Positions 35,986 to 45,803 of a stretch of DNA of 64,000 bases are shown here, in pieces. The translations under genes were made by a program, and so were the position numbers. Origin of the DNA: Flexifilum sp963727545 (lineage in GTDB: Bacteria > Chloroflexota > Anaerolineae > Aggregatilineales > Phototrophicaceae); assembly GCA_963727545.1 (NCBI GenBank), contig CAVSGS010000012.1:310001-374000 (forward strand). The letters run 5' to 3'. How positions within the stretch are numbered: the stretch's first letter is position 1; each line of letters opens with the position of its first letter. A model generated the notes under the pieces. That model ran no database searches. It was given only the letters and a program-made list of their open reading frames with translations, and was not told the origin of the DNA.

Positions 35986-38013
35986 TCAGGACGCGGCGGT
36001 CGCTTCAGGCGTTGCAGTTACCTCAGCAGTTTCCGTTTCAGCGGGCGGCGTGCCGGTTTGCGCCGCGATCATGCGGTCGGTCGCCTGCTGGCGTGACTGC
36101 TCGTAGCGTGCTGCCGCAGCGGTAACCTCCAGATCGTTCGCTAGCTTGAGCGCAGCATCATAATCATGGGCTGCGGCAGTGTTATCACCAAGGCGCAGAT
36201 TCGCGTCGCCCCGCCAGCCGTAAACCGTCATCGCGCGTTCTGGAGCTAGCAAATCACGATTCGCCGGATCGTTGTAGATGTCGAGGGCGGCGTCGTAATC
36301 GTCGAGTGCCGCGCTCAGTTCACCGCGCGCGTAATGGGCTTGTCCGCTGAAAATGTGAGCTTCCATGACCGGGAAAGACCACGTGCTGTCGCTGCGGTCG
36401 GCATATCCAGCGATCGTTTCTTGAACTGTAGCGGTGAACGCGACGTAAGCGGGGTTTTCGGGATCGTGAAGCGCAGATGAATCCTGTGCTGCTTGTAGCG
36501 CCCACTGGAAGAATCGCACCTGAACCGCCGTCAGGAGGAGTTTGCGCCGCACGCCACCATCGAGATCGGCAGGCTTCAGGTGGCTCTCGTAGAGCTTGAT
36601 ATATTCATCAGCTTGACCTAATGCGCCCGAATCAACCCGGTTGGCGGCGCACTGATCGTTGGCTTCGGGCAGCCATAAAGCCCGCAGGGCGTAAGTGTTT
36701 GCCAGTCCGGCATAGGCGCGCGCTTCGAAGTCTTGATTGACGTGCTCGGCAACGTCGAGGCTTTGGGTGTAGACGGCGTCGGCTTCGTCAGTGTGCGCGA
36801 GTGTGGTTGCGCGGTCACAGCGACGAGCGGATTGCTCCGCCTGTTTCAGGTAAGCATTCCCCTGCAGCGCGTAGACGATCTCTTTGCCATCCTCGGAAGT
36901 CCAGCCGGGGACGGCGAGCGCGGCGTCGTAGGCGGTCAGCGCCTCATCGTACTTGAGCGTCATGTAGTCGAACAATCCGGTCATGATGTAGGACAGCGCG
37001 GTGATGCGGGCGTCCAACTCTTGGTTGCTGCCGGTCGCGTAAGCCGGAATATCTTTGCCGAAGGCATAGGTATCGGTGATGTCGGCAGCCTCGTTGAAAT
37101 AGCGCCCGGTATCGATATAAAACTCCGGCTCCAGCACGGCACGCTGCTGATCGGCATCATAGTGAATCACGCCGTAGATGACGACCTTCGCGCCGTGCTC
37201 GACCAACCGGGCAGCAGCCGATTGGCGGCGTTCGTTACGCGTCGCGCCGGTGACACGGGTGACACCTTGCGGACCATCCATTTGATAAGTCGGGTAGCTG
37301 CTGGTGAGTTCGGCTTTAAGCTGGCTATCGAGCGATTGGGAGAAGTTGGCGATGATCTGGTCGGCTTCGTCCGCCGGGATCGCATCGGGCGGATCGACGA
37401 CGAAGTAGCTGATCAGCACACCGACGTCGTAATCCGCGAGCGAGATCGTCGGCGTCGGCGGCAGCGGTGTGCTGGTTGGCTGAATGCCAACAATACCCGC
37501 GCGCGTCGCCAGCATCACACCGACGAAGGCGAGCATCACCAGCGCAATGATCGCAGCAGCGACTCTGCCGGAGCGCAGCATCAGCCTAAGTTTCGCTTGT
37601 GGAGCCGGTAAGGCGACCAGCAGACGGCGCAATCCGTCGGGATAGCTTAGGGTAAGATCGGTGTATTGCAAGTGGTCGAGCTTGAATGTTGCTAGTGTGT
37701 GGGCGGCATCGAGACGACGAACCAGCACCGGATAGATCGGTTTGTTTTCCGTCTGTGCCTGCTCGATCTCGGCTTTACAGAAGGGGGAATCGAGAAAATC
37801 CGGCGAGATGCAGGCGATCACGCCCTCAGCGCTGGACATTTGCGTGACTAGCTCGCGCCGCCAATCCTCACCCGGCTCGATACCGCGTTCGTCCACGTCC
37901 ATCCACAGCACATAACCGTTCTGGCGCAAATCAGCAACCAGCTTATCCACAGCGATCCGGTCGCTGCGACTGTAGCTGATAAACAAATGTGAACGCGGCT
38001 GCGTTTGGCTCAT
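35986..38013 (-). CDS. TIR domain - transmembrane - TPR protein
   Basis: 675 aa. Residues 8-130 form a bacterial TIR domain: HLFISYSRSDR, YVLWMDVDE, GVIACISPDFLDSPFCKAEIE; E82 in FCKAEIE is at the usual catalytic Glu position of NAD-cleaving TIRs. One membrane helix at about 150-174 (IIALVMLAFVGVMLA), a Pro/Thr linker, then a mainly alpha-helical region with TPR-like repeats (YDEALTAYDAALAVPG; GELSAALDDYDAALDIYN; DNTAAAHDYDAALKLAND). TIR faces the cytoplasm and TPRs the outside if topology is simple. Upstream partner of the FGE-like gene. Could be signalling, cell-death or defence; no immune genes are adjacent, so function is open. Confidence 0.82.
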   Translation of the reverse strand: MSQTQPRSHLFISYSRSDRIAVDKLVADLRQNGYVLWMDVDERGIEPGEDWRRELVTQMSSAEGVIACISPDFLDSPFCKAEIEQAQTENKPIYPVLVRRLDAAHTLATFKLDHLQYTDLTLSYPDGLRRLLVALPAPQAKLRLMLRSGRVAAAIIALVMLAFVGVMLATRAGIVGIQPTSTPLPPTPTISLADYDVGVLISYFVVDPPDAIPADEADQIIANFSQSLDSQLKAELTSSYPTYQMDGPQGVTRVTGATRNERRQSAAARLVEHGAKVVIYGVIHYDADQQRAVLEPEFYIDTGRYFNEAADITDTYAFGKDIPAYATGSNQELDARITALSYIMTGLFDYMTLKYDEALTAYDAALAVPGWTSEDGKEIVYALQGNAYLKQAEQSARRCDRATTLAHTDEADAVYTQSLDVAEHVNQDFEARAYAGLANTYALRALWLPEANDQCAANRVDSGALGQADEYIKLYESHLKPADLDGGVRRKLLLTAVQVRFFQWALQAAQDSSALHDPENPAYVAFTATVQETIAGYADRSDSTWSFPVMEAHIFSGQAHYARGELSAALDDYDAALDIYNDPANRDLLAPERAMTVYGWRGDANLRLGDNTAAAHDYDAALKLANDLEVTAAAARYEQSRQQATDRMIAAQTGTPPAETETAEVTATPEATAAS

Positions 38014-38204
38014 ATAGGCATTATATGCGCATAAGACGGCGGCGCAACCAGCGCGAATCCGAGCGGGTATCTACTGCTCTCAGGTGGATACCTGTCCAAC
38101 CATTAAAGCTCACGAGGAAAGTCGGGAGTTCGCCCAAATCTGCGCGATAATAGAGATCAGTCTAGGTTGCGCTCCGGGAAATTGGCAGCACAACATTGAT
38201 AAAA

Positions 38205-38246
38205 AGCTTCAGCCTTGCGCTGGCTCATCACCTCACGACTGAAGCT
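38205..38246 (+). repeat. 8-bp inverted repeat in the glucoamylase leader
   Basis: AGCTTCAG (38205-38212) and CTGAAGCT (38239-38246), 26-nt loop, just upstream of the glucoamylase RBS GAGGAGG. Might form an mRNA hairpin affecting translation; the rest of 38014-38270 shows no gene. Confidence 0.3.
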
Positions 38247-38270
38247 GACATGATTGAGGAGGCAATGGAC

Positions 38271-40670
38271 ATGACGGATCAAGGTAATCCGCCCGGGTAT
38301 CCCGGGATTGAACCACGTTGGACATCGAGTGCCAAGAGCGGCGTCGGCACGGCGGCGTCCGGGCAAAGCCGGGTCTGGTTCACGGTATCACACGGCATTA
38401 TCAATGAGGTTTACTACCCACGCATCGATCTCGCCAACACGCGCGATCTGGGTTTCTTGGTCACGGATAGCGCCGGTTTCTTCTCTGAGGAGAAACGGCA
38501 CACCGATCATACGATCGAGATGTTAGCTCCGGGGACACCGGGATTTCATCTGACCAACACCTGCCAGCAAGGGCGCTATCGAATTGAAAAAACTGTCCTT
38601 ACCGATCCGACCCGCGACGCGCTGCTTCAGCGAGTCACCTTCACGGCGCTGACGGATACGCTCGCAGACTATCATCTGTATGTGCTGCTCGCGCCGCACA
38701 TTGGCAACATGGGCTTCGGCAACAGTGGTTGGGTCAGCGACTATAAAGGCGTACCAATGTTGTTTGCACGGCGAGATGATACCTTTCTCGCGCTTGCCTG
38801 TTCCGTGCCGTTTCTGGGCATGAGCTGCGGTTATGTCGGTACGAGCGATGGCTGGCAAGATTTGACCAAGAATGGGACGATGACGTGGTTCTATCCCGAT
38901 GCTGAAGACGGCAATATCGCCTTGATGGGTGAAGTCGACCTTAGCGCTAGCAGCGGCGAATTCGTGATCGCGTTGGGGTTCGGCGGCACGATGGCGGAAG
39001 CCGGTCAGCGCGCGCGCGCGGCATTACTGCAGGATTTTGAAACGCTGCAAGACGACTTTGTGGACGGGTGGTCGCGCTTTCAAGCCAAGTGTCTTGATCT
39101 GGAGCAGCGTAACCCGCGCAACATCGATTTGTACCGCGTGAGCACGGCGGTGCTCAAAACGCACGAGGAGAAGCGCTTTTCCGGCGGGATCATTGCCAGC
39201 TTGTCGATTCCATGGGGGGCGGCGAAGAGCGACGACGATCTAGGCGGATATCATCTCGTCTGGCCCCGCGATCTGGTGGAGACTGCTGGCGGCTTGCTGG
39301 CGGCAGGCGACATTGAGGACGCGCGCCAGACCCTGCTTTACGTGATGAGCATTCAGGATGCCGACGGGCATTGGGCACAGAATATGTGGCTGGACGGAAC
39401 ACCCTATTGGTCGGGCATTCAAATGGATGAAACGGCGTTCCCGATTTTGCTTGCCGATGCCTTGCGTCGCGCGGATGCACTCGACAGTGTGGACGTCTGG
39501 TCGATGATTTATCGCGCTGCGTGCTTCTTGATCCAGAATGGTCCAATGACACCTCAAGATCGTTGGGAGGAAGACAGCGGTTTTTCGCCTTTCACGCTTG
39601 CCGTCGAGATCGCCGCCCTGTTAGCCGCGGCGGACTTCGCCGACATCCAGCATCAAGCTGATCTAGCGGCGTATCTCCGCGAGACCGCCGACTGCTGGAA
39701 TGACCAGATCGAGCGCTGGACTTATGTTGTGAATACCGACCTTGCCAAGCAGCTTGGCATCGAAGGCTACTACGTGCGCATCGCGCCGCCGGAAGTCTCC
39801 GATGCCGCCAGCTTAAGCGAGGGACATGTCTCGATCAAGAATCGTCCGCTCGCGGAAAGCAGCGCGCCGCTGATCCACACGGTCAGCCCGGATGCGCTAG
39901 CGCTCGTGCGTTTTGGACTGCGCGCGGCTGATGATCCGCGCATCGCCAATACCGTCGTAGCGATCGATCAGCTCCTGAAGACGGAAACCGCAACTGGACC
40001 GGTGTGGCATCGCTACAACTTTGATGGGTATGGCGAACACGAAGATGGCAGCCCGTTTGATGGCACGGGGATTGGACGCGGCTGGCCCCTCCTTGCGGGC
40101 GAGCGCGCTCATTATGAATTGGCATTGGGACATCATGCTGAGGCTGAGCGGCTGCTCCATGTACTGGGAAATCAGTGCTGCATTGGCGGCTTAATCCCCG
40201 AGCAAATTTGGGATGCCCCTGACCTGCCTGATCTGGAACTCTTTAATGGGCATCCGGCTGGCTCGGCGATGCCGTTGGTTTGGGCACATGCCGAATACAT
40301 TAAGTTACTGCGTTCTCTGCTCGATGATTCGGTTTTTGATACACCACCGCAAACCATCCGGCGCTATATCGCGGAAAAACATCCCGCCCCATTTGTGACA
40401 TGGCGCTTCAACATGAAGCGCCGTACCCTACCCCGCGACAAGGCGCTGCGGATCGAAGTCCGCGAGGCAGCCCACATCGTCTGGACGATTGATAACTGGC
40501 AGACGACTCAAGTTTCGGCGACGGTCGACTCTCACCTTGGCGTGCAATACTTCGATTTCACCAGTAACAGCTTGAGCACCGCCAAGCAGTTCGAGTTTAC
40601 GTTCTATTGGCTTGAGGCGGAGGAATGGGAGAACCAGAACTACGTCGTTCGAGTCGAAGATGGTGCTTGA
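38271..40670 (+). CDS. Glucoamylase (GH15)
   Basis: About 799 aa from ATG 38271, which has GAGGAGG 8 nt upstream; the frame opens earlier at 38196. Removes glucose from non-reducing ends of alpha-1,4-glucans. N-terminal beta-sandwich domain (about 1-280), then an alpha/alpha barrel with YHLVWPRDLVETAGGLLAAG, catalytic acid E433/E434 in RWEEDSGFSPFTLA, and GGLIPEQIWD containing the base. C-terminal RIEVREAAHIVWTIDNW is the add-on domain of bacterial GH15. No signal peptide, so it probably acts on an internal polymer, perhaps that made by the amylosucrase at 21673 (inference). Confidence 0.88.
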   Translation: MTDQGNPPGYPGIEPRWTSSAKSGVGTAASGQSRVWFTVSHGIINEVYYPRIDLANTRDLGFLVTDSAGFFSEEKRHTDHTIEMLAPGTPGFHLTNTCQQGRYRIEKTVLTDPTRDALLQRVTFTALTDTLADYHLYVLLAPHIGNMGFGNSGWVSDYKGVPMLFARRDDTFLALACSVPFLGMSCGYVGTSDGWQDLTKNGTMTWFYPDAEDGNIALMGEVDLSASSGEFVIALGFGGTMAEAGQRARAALLQDFETLQDDFVDGWSRFQAKCLDLEQRNPRNIDLYRVSTAVLKTHEEKRFSGGIIASLSIPWGAAKSDDDLGGYHLVWPRDLVETAGGLLAAGDIEDARQTLLYVMSIQDADGHWAQNMWLDGTPYWSGIQMDETAFPILLADALRRADALDSVDVWSMIYRAACFLIQNGPMTPQDRWEEDSGFSPFTLAVEIAALLAAADFADIQHQADLAAYLRETADCWNDQIERWTYVVNTDLAKQLGIEGYYVRIAPPEVSDAASLSEGHVSIKNRPLAESSAPLIHTVSPDALALVRFGLRAADDPRIANTVVAIDQLLKTETATGPVWHRYNFDGYGEHEDGSPFDGTGIGRGWPLLAGERAHYELALGHHAEAERLLHVLGNQCCIGGLIPEQIWDAPDLPDLELFNGHPAGSAMPLVWAHAEYIKLLRSLLDDSVFDTPPQTIRRYIAEKHPAPFVTWRFNMKRRTLPRDKALRIEVREAAHIVWTIDNWQTTQVSATVDSHLGVQYFDFTSNSLSTAKQFEFTFYWLEAEEWENQNYVVRVEDGA

Positions 40671-40720
40671 GCAGTCGCGCATCTGTAACGATGTTAGCCG
40701 TGTGATCTTCTGAAAAGGGT

Positions 40721-43264
40721 TTGACCTTGAGTGCACAACCGGGCGAAGATCGTTATTGGGTTCAGCCAGCAGACGTACTGCTGAAACGCTTTGAAAGTAC
40801 TGCGACCGGTCTTGCCAGCAGTCAGATTCCGGCACGTTTGCAGCAGTATGGGGCGAACACCCTGAAGGCGCGGCGCTCCGATACGCGCTTAACGCTGTTC
40901 TTGAATCAGTTTCGCAGCCCGATTGTGCTGATCTTGCTGTTCGCGACGGCGGCATCCGCCTTTCTTGGTGATTGGATCGATGCGGCGATCATTTCCGTGA
41001 TTGTATTAGGCAGTGCGCTCCTCAGCTTCGTTCAGGAGTACAACGCTGGCAATGCGACGGCGAAATTGGTCCGGCAGGTGCAGATTACCGCAACCGTCCT
41101 GCGCGACGGTCAGCCCGCCGAGATCGGCGCGGAGGAGATCGTCCCCGGCGACGTGATCATCCTCTCAGCGGGCACGCTGATCCCGGCGGACGCGGTGCTG
41201 ATCGAAGCTAAAGATCTGCACGTCAATCAGGCGATTCTCACCGGTGAGACTTTTCCGGTTGAGAAAACGCCGGGGATCGTCAAGACGGATGGCTTGTCGG
41301 ACCGGATCAACACCATCTTCAAAGGCACCAATGTCAGCAGCGGGACGGGCAAAGCGTTGGTTGTTCAAACCGGCAAAGCGACCGCGTTTGGGCAGATTGC
41401 CGCGCGTTTGGAACTCCGTCCGCCGGAAACCGAATTCGAGAGCGGTATTCGCCATCTCGGTTTCTTGCTCACGCAGGTGATGTTCGTGTTGGTGCTCGTC
41501 ATCCTCGCGCTCAACGTCTATTTCAACAAACCGGTCCTAGATTCGCTGCTGTTTTCCGTAGCGCTGGCAGTTGGCTTAACGCCGCAGCTGCTGCCCGCGA
41601 TCATCAACATCAACTTGTCGAAGGGTTCGCAGCGCATGGCGAAGCAAGGCGTGATCGTCCGCCGCTTGAACGCCATCGAGAATTTCGGCAGCATGGACGT
41701 GCTCTGCACCGACAAAACGGGCACGCTCACGCAGGGAATCGTGCAGCTCGATGGCGCGCTTGACCCCGAAGGCGAGCCATCAGACGCCGTGTTTTTGGCT
41801 GCGTATTTGAACGCAAACTATCAATCTGGCTTGCAGAATCCACTAGATCAGGCGATTCTCGCCAGTCGCACGCCGGATATCAGTCAAACCAGCAAATTGG
41901 ATGAGACGCCCTACGATTTCACCCGCAAGCGGTTGAGCATCCTTGTCCGCGAACCCGCTGGCGCGCGGATCGTTACAAAGGGCGCGCTGGCGAACATTCT
42001 GGACGTCTGCACGTCAGTATTGGTGTCCGCGGGCGAAGAACAGCCCCTTGATTCTGACCAACTCGCCGCAATTCAAAAGCGCTTCGCCGCTTGGAGTGCT
42101 GACGGCTATCGCGTGTTGGGCGTCGCTGTCAAAGCGGTCGCCAGCGATCAAACGGTTTTCAGCCGCGACGACGAAAACGCGATGACGTTCATCGGCTTCT
42201 TGCTCTTCTTTGATCCACCGAAGCCCGACGTCAAGCAGACAATTCTCGATCTGGCAGCATTGGGCGTGACCCTGAAAATCATTACCGGCGATAGCAAGTT
42301 GGTCGCCTTGCACGCCGCTGAGACCATCGAGTTGCCGATCGCGCAGGTGCTGACCGGAAGTCAGATCGCCGACATGCGTGACGAAGCCTTATGGTATGCC
42401 GCCGCCCAAACCACTCTGTTCGCAGAGGTCGATCCCAACCAGAAAGAACGGATTATCCTTGCCTTGCAAAAGACCAAGCACGTCGTTGGTTACATGGGCG
42501 ATGGTGTCAATGATGCGCCGGCGCTGCATGCGGCGGACGTCGGAATTTCGGTCGATACTGCCGTCGATGTCGCCAAAGAAGCGGCGGATTTTGTCCTGCT
42601 GGAGCAGAGTCTCGCGGTGCTCAAAGACGGTATCCTTGAGGGGCGACGGACCTTTGCTAATACCCTGAAGTACGTCTTTATGGCGACCAGTGCGAATTTC
42701 GGCAATATGTTCAGCGTTGCCGGTGCTTCGCTCTTCCTATCCTTTCTCCCCCTACTGCCGAAGCAAATTCTGCTGCTCAATTTTCTGACCGATCTGCCCG
42801 AACTCAGCATCGCCAACGATAACGTTGATGACATGTTCATCCGAACGCCGCATCGCTGGAATATCGGCTTCATCCGGCGCTTTATGCTGGTGTTCGGGAT
42901 TTTGAGTTCTGTGTTTGACTACCTAACCTTCGGGGTTCTGCTCGTTCTGTTGAGCGCAAATGCCGATCTATTTCGTACCGGCTGGTTCGTCGAGTCAATT
43001 CTGTCTGCCGTGCTCGTCGTTTTCGTCTTGCGAACTCGGCTTGCCATTCAGCGAGCGAGCCGCCCCGCTCGCAGCTTGCTGCTGGCATCCATATTGGTCG
43101 TGGTGGTTGCAATCGCTCTGCCTTACACGCCGCTCGCCGGTATACTCGGCTTTCAGGCGCTTGACCTACCCTATCTGCTTGCCATGATAGGGATTGCGGT
43201 GCTCTATTTTGCCGTCGCTGAACTCGTCAAGCGACAGTTCTATCGTCACGTCGCTGCCGATTGA
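40721..43264 (+). CDS. mgtA: Magnesium-transporting P-type ATPase (P3B, MgtA-like)
   Basis: 847 aa, about ten membrane helices. Phosphorylation site D331 in CTDKTGTLTQG; actuator LTGETFPVEK (family-specific TGETF); hinge MGDGVNDAPALHAADVGISVDTAVDVAKEAAD. The N-terminal cation ATPase region (GLASSQIPARLQQYGANTL) and VQEYNAGNATAKL match the MgtA/MgtB group rather than Ca or heavy-metal pumps. TTG 40721 or TTG 40727 starts it. No mgtL leader or PhoPQ genes are near. 50 bp after glucoamylase on the same strand. Confidence 0.87.
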   Translation: MTLSAQPGEDRYWVQPADVLLKRFESTATGLASSQIPARLQQYGANTLKARRSDTRLTLFLNQFRSPIVLILLFATAASAFLGDWIDAAIISVIVLGSALLSFVQEYNAGNATAKLVRQVQITATVLRDGQPAEIGAEEIVPGDVIILSAGTLIPADAVLIEAKDLHVNQAILTGETFPVEKTPGIVKTDGLSDRINTIFKGTNVSSGTGKALVVQTGKATAFGQIAARLELRPPETEFESGIRHLGFLLTQVMFVLVLVILALNVYFNKPVLDSLLFSVALAVGLTPQLLPAIININLSKGSQRMAKQGVIVRRLNAIENFGSMDVLCTDKTGTLTQGIVQLDGALDPEGEPSDAVFLAAYLNANYQSGLQNPLDQAILASRTPDISQTSKLDETPYDFTRKRLSILVREPAGARIVTKGALANILDVCTSVLVSAGEEQPLDSDQLAAIQKRFAAWSADGYRVLGVAVKAVASDQTVFSRDDENAMTFIGFLLFFDPPKPDVKQTILDLAALGVTLKIITGDSKLVALHAAETIELPIAQVLTGSQIADMRDEALWYAAAQTTLFAEVDPNQKERIILALQKTKHVVGYMGDGVNDAPALHAADVGISVDTAVDVAKEAADFVLLEQSLAVLKDGILEGRRTFANTLKYVFMATSANFGNMFSVAGASLFLSFLPLLPKQILLLNFLTDLPELSIANDNVDDMFIRTPHRWNIGFIRRFMLVFGILSSVFDYLTFGVLLVLLSANADLFRTGWFVESILSAVLVVFVLRTRLAIQRASRPARSLLLASILVVVVAIALPYTPLAGILGFQALDLPYLLAMIGIAVLYFAVAELVKRQFYRHVAAD

Positions 43265-43343
43265 GAGCAGTTCGCGCTAAAATCGCGCGGGCAAGTTAGC
43301 GGTTGCTAACTCATGTTGAACTGTCACCTACCGGAGTTACTTT

Positions 43344-43928
43344 ATGCGCGTTCTTTTGACCGGCTTCCAGCCCTTCGGCGATCTTCAAGTCAACCCTTCG
43401 CAGTTGATCGTTGAGCACTTTCAGTCGCAACCGCGCGCCGATGTCGTGCCGTTGGTACTGCCGACTGCCTATCAAGCGGCGAGCGAAAGCATCGAGCAAG
43501 CCATTCATACCTATCAGCCTGACGCGGTGATTATGCTGGGCGTGGCGCAGACCCGCACCGCGATCTCGCTTGAGCGGATTGCGGTCAACCTTGATGACGC
43601 CAAACTGCCGGATAACGCTAACGTGGTCGCATCCGGTGCCTTGATCGCGCCGGATGGTCCGGCAGCCTATTGGTCGACCCTTCCCCTATCAGCGCTGCAG
43701 ACGGCGCTCGAAGCGCGTGACCTCCCGGTGGCGATCTCGAACCATGCTGGTACGTTCGTCTGCAATCACGTCTTTTACGCGGCGCGACACCTGTTAGAAG
43801 CGATCGATCCAGTTATACCGTGTGGATTCATCCATGTACCGGCGCTAGCGGAAACTACCGATCAGCCCGGTCTGCCACTGGAGACGATGATCGACGCGGT
43901 AAATCTCTGCCTCGATACACTCCACTAG
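43344..43928 (+). CDS. pcp: Pyroglutamyl-peptidase I (peptidase C15)
   Basis: 194 aa, cytoplasmic. Removes N-terminal pyroglutamate. VLLTGFQPFGDLQVNPS is the Pcp N-terminal signature; the catalytic triad is visible as Glu in SLERIAVN, Cys in AGTFVCNHVFY and His in CGFIHVPAL. Normal length is about 200-215 aa, so slightly short. 80 bp after mgtA; followed by the Hsp90-like gene after 54 nt. Confidence 0.88.
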   Translation: MRVLLTGFQPFGDLQVNPSQLIVEHFQSQPRADVVPLVLPTAYQAASESIEQAIHTYQPDAVIMLGVAQTRTAISLERIAVNLDDAKLPDNANVVASGALIAPDGPAAYWSTLPLSALQTALEARDLPVAISNHAGTFVCNHVFYAARHLLEAIDPVIPCGFIHVPALAETTDQPGLPLETMIDAVNLCLDTLH

Positions 43929-43982
43929 CCGATCGCGCCATTGGCAACGCAGAAGCGAGCGCTCTAATCGGAGATCCTTCAT

Positions 43983-45803
43983 ATGAGCCTACCCACTCAA
44001 CAGCAGTTCCAAATCCATTTGCCCGGGCTGTTACGGGTGTTGGCAGAGAGCCTTTACTCGACTGAAAAAGTGGCGATACGAGAGTTATTGCAAAATGCCA
44101 ACGACAGCATCGTGCGCCGGAGAATCGAATACAAAGAGCGCGATTTTCAGCCTCGCATCGAAGTCACTGTTGATCGTGAACATTCCTCTATCCAAATTCG
44201 CGACAACGGATCAGGACTGACACAGGAGGAAATTGACGCGTATCTTTCTACCATTGGACGTAGTTACACCCGCCAATTGAACGAAGACACTGCTGTATTT
44301 TCCCCGCAGCAAGCGGAAGCGCTCATCGGGCAGTTCGGCATGGGTTTCTTGAGCGCCTTCTTGATCGCTGCGGAGGTTCGCTTGGTAACGCAGTCGGCAG
44401 CTCAAGCGAATCCGTCGATTGAATGGCGCTCAGCAGGGGACATTCACTACACAACCCGGATCATTGATGGGCAGCCAACGGGTACAAGGGTTGAACTTAT
44501 CCTCAAACCCAGTGCTAACTATCTCCTCGAACGCGAAATCCTAGTGAAGCTCATCCGCGAGTACGCGGATTTTCTTGATGTGCCGATTTACCTGACTGGA
44601 CAGGCAGAGCCACTCAACCTCAGAGCATTTCCATGGGAAACGCAAGCCGGTGTCGAAAAATACATTACCGGTCAGATTGGAGAAACGCCGCCGCTGTACA
44701 TTCTTCCGCTCCATGACCACATTCTACCGATTGCGAATGACGAGCTTCACATTCCGCTACGGGGGTTCCTTTACATTCCGTCGGCATCGGTCGTATCGAT
44801 CCTCGAATACGGAGACCTCGCTGTTTTTGTCCGACGGATGTTCATCTGTATCGATCAAGGAGAACTGCTCCCCTCGTGGGCGCGCTTCGTGCGTGGGATG
44901 GTCGAGTCACCACTGTTACAACCTACCGCATCCCGCGAGCAAATTCAGCATGACGAAGGCTTTGATTATGTTCGTCTAGCGCTCGCCGAACAATTGTCGA
45001 CGGCGCTGCGCCACATTGCCAACGAAGATTCGTTTACGTGGCGGCAGATTGTCCGCGCGCATCGGAACATCATCATCGGCTGGGCGGTCCGTGATAATGA
45101 ACTCTTTGCGCAGGTTGCAGATTTAATCCCGTTTCGTACCGGTCGCGGATTTTTGCTGCTTCCAGAGTATCTCGCGCTCACAGACGGTGTAATCTATTAC
45201 TCAACTACTGTAGGTGTTGGATTGCAGCAACAGCTTATACATCAAGGACAAGAGCGCCTCGCTATTGATGCCTCTGATTTTGTCGCGTCAAGCTTTCTCA
45301 GTAAGTACGCTGCGGCGCATCCTGAGATTCAGCTTATCCGTTTGGACGAGCAAGCTGAACTCCCTTCAATTCAAGTAGATGAGGAGCGATTTGAAGCGAT
45401 CATCGCTTTTTACGAGCAAATCGGTGTTGCAGTAAGACTGACACGGTTTCAGCCTGTCGAAATTCCGGCAGTTATGACTTTTCCTGCTGATGCCGAGTTC
45501 TTTCGCGATGCGCACGGACTCATCGATGCGGGAGATCTACCACCAACATATTCGGACGTTGTGAGCGAATATCTTGAGCGCCTAGAGCCAACTGTGCTTT
45601 CGGGAACGCTTTGTTTGAATGTGGATAATCCTCTCATACAGGCACTTGCAGCGACGACAAATACTGATCAGCGAACTGCTGGGCTGCGATCAATCTATCT
45701 GACTGCTCGGCTGCTCAACGGTCAACTCCTGACGGTTTCAGATGTAATCGGGTTGTTTTACACCTCGAATACGGCATGGTTGAACCTTGTGGAGACCCAT
45801 TGA
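43983..45803 (+). CDS. Hsp90-like chaperone ATPase (HtpG family, divergent)
   Basis: 606 aa. GHKL ATP-binding domain: AIRELLQNANDSI (Asn/Asp pocket), IQIRDNGSGLTQEEIDAYL and IGQFGMGFLSAFLIA (lid/Gly box). Middle domain: GRGFLLLPEYLALTDGVIYYS and LQPTASREQIQ, matching the SREILQ region of HtpG. The C-terminus is weakly conserved and has no MEEVD. Length is close to HtpG (about 620). DNA around 44.7 kb is about 50% GC by hand count, lower than flanking genes. Its stop overlaps the start of a TPR-rich gene (TGATG), implying a coupled pair. Confidence 0.83.
   Translation: MSLPTQQQFQIHLPGLLRVLAESLYSTEKVAIRELLQNANDSIVRRRIEYKERDFQPRIEVTVDREHSSIQIRDNGSGLTQEEIDAYLSTIGRSYTRQLNEDTAVFSPQQAEALIGQFGMGFLSAFLIAAEVRLVTQSAAQANPSIEWRSAGDIHYTTRIIDGQPTGTRVELILKPSANYLLEREILVKLIREYADFLDVPIYLTGQAEPLNLRAFPWETQAGVEKYITGQIGETPPLYILPLHDHILPIANDELHIPLRGFLYIPSASVVSILEYGDLAVFVRRMFICIDQGELLPSWARFVRGMVESPLLQPTASREQIQHDEGFDYVRLALAEQLSTALRHIANEDSFTWRQIVRAHRNIIIGWAVRDNELFAQVADLIPFRTGRGFLLLPEYLALTDGVIYYSTTVGVGLQQQLIHQGQERLAIDASDFVASSFLSKYAAAHPEIQLIRLDEQAELPSIQVDEERFEAIIAFYEQIGVAVRLTRFQPVEIPAVMTFPADAEFFRDAHGLIDAGDLPPTYSDVVSEYLERLEPTVLSGTLCLNVDNPLIQALAATTNTDQRTAGLRSIYLTARLLNGQLLTVSDVIGLFYTSNTAWLNLVETH

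Noticed and set aside
36733..37611. 292-codon plus-strand frame across the TIR gene
   Set aside because: Shadow of the TIR-TPR gene; no RBS and no domain features.
40402..40422. Palindrome GGCGCTTC-N5-GAAGCGCC followed by GTACCCTACCCC inside the glucoamylase gene, like a REP insertion
   Set aside because: The encoded WRFN stretch and following basic residues match the normal C-terminal region of bacterial GH15 enzymes, so the segment is native coding sequence; similarity to REP repeats is probably chance.
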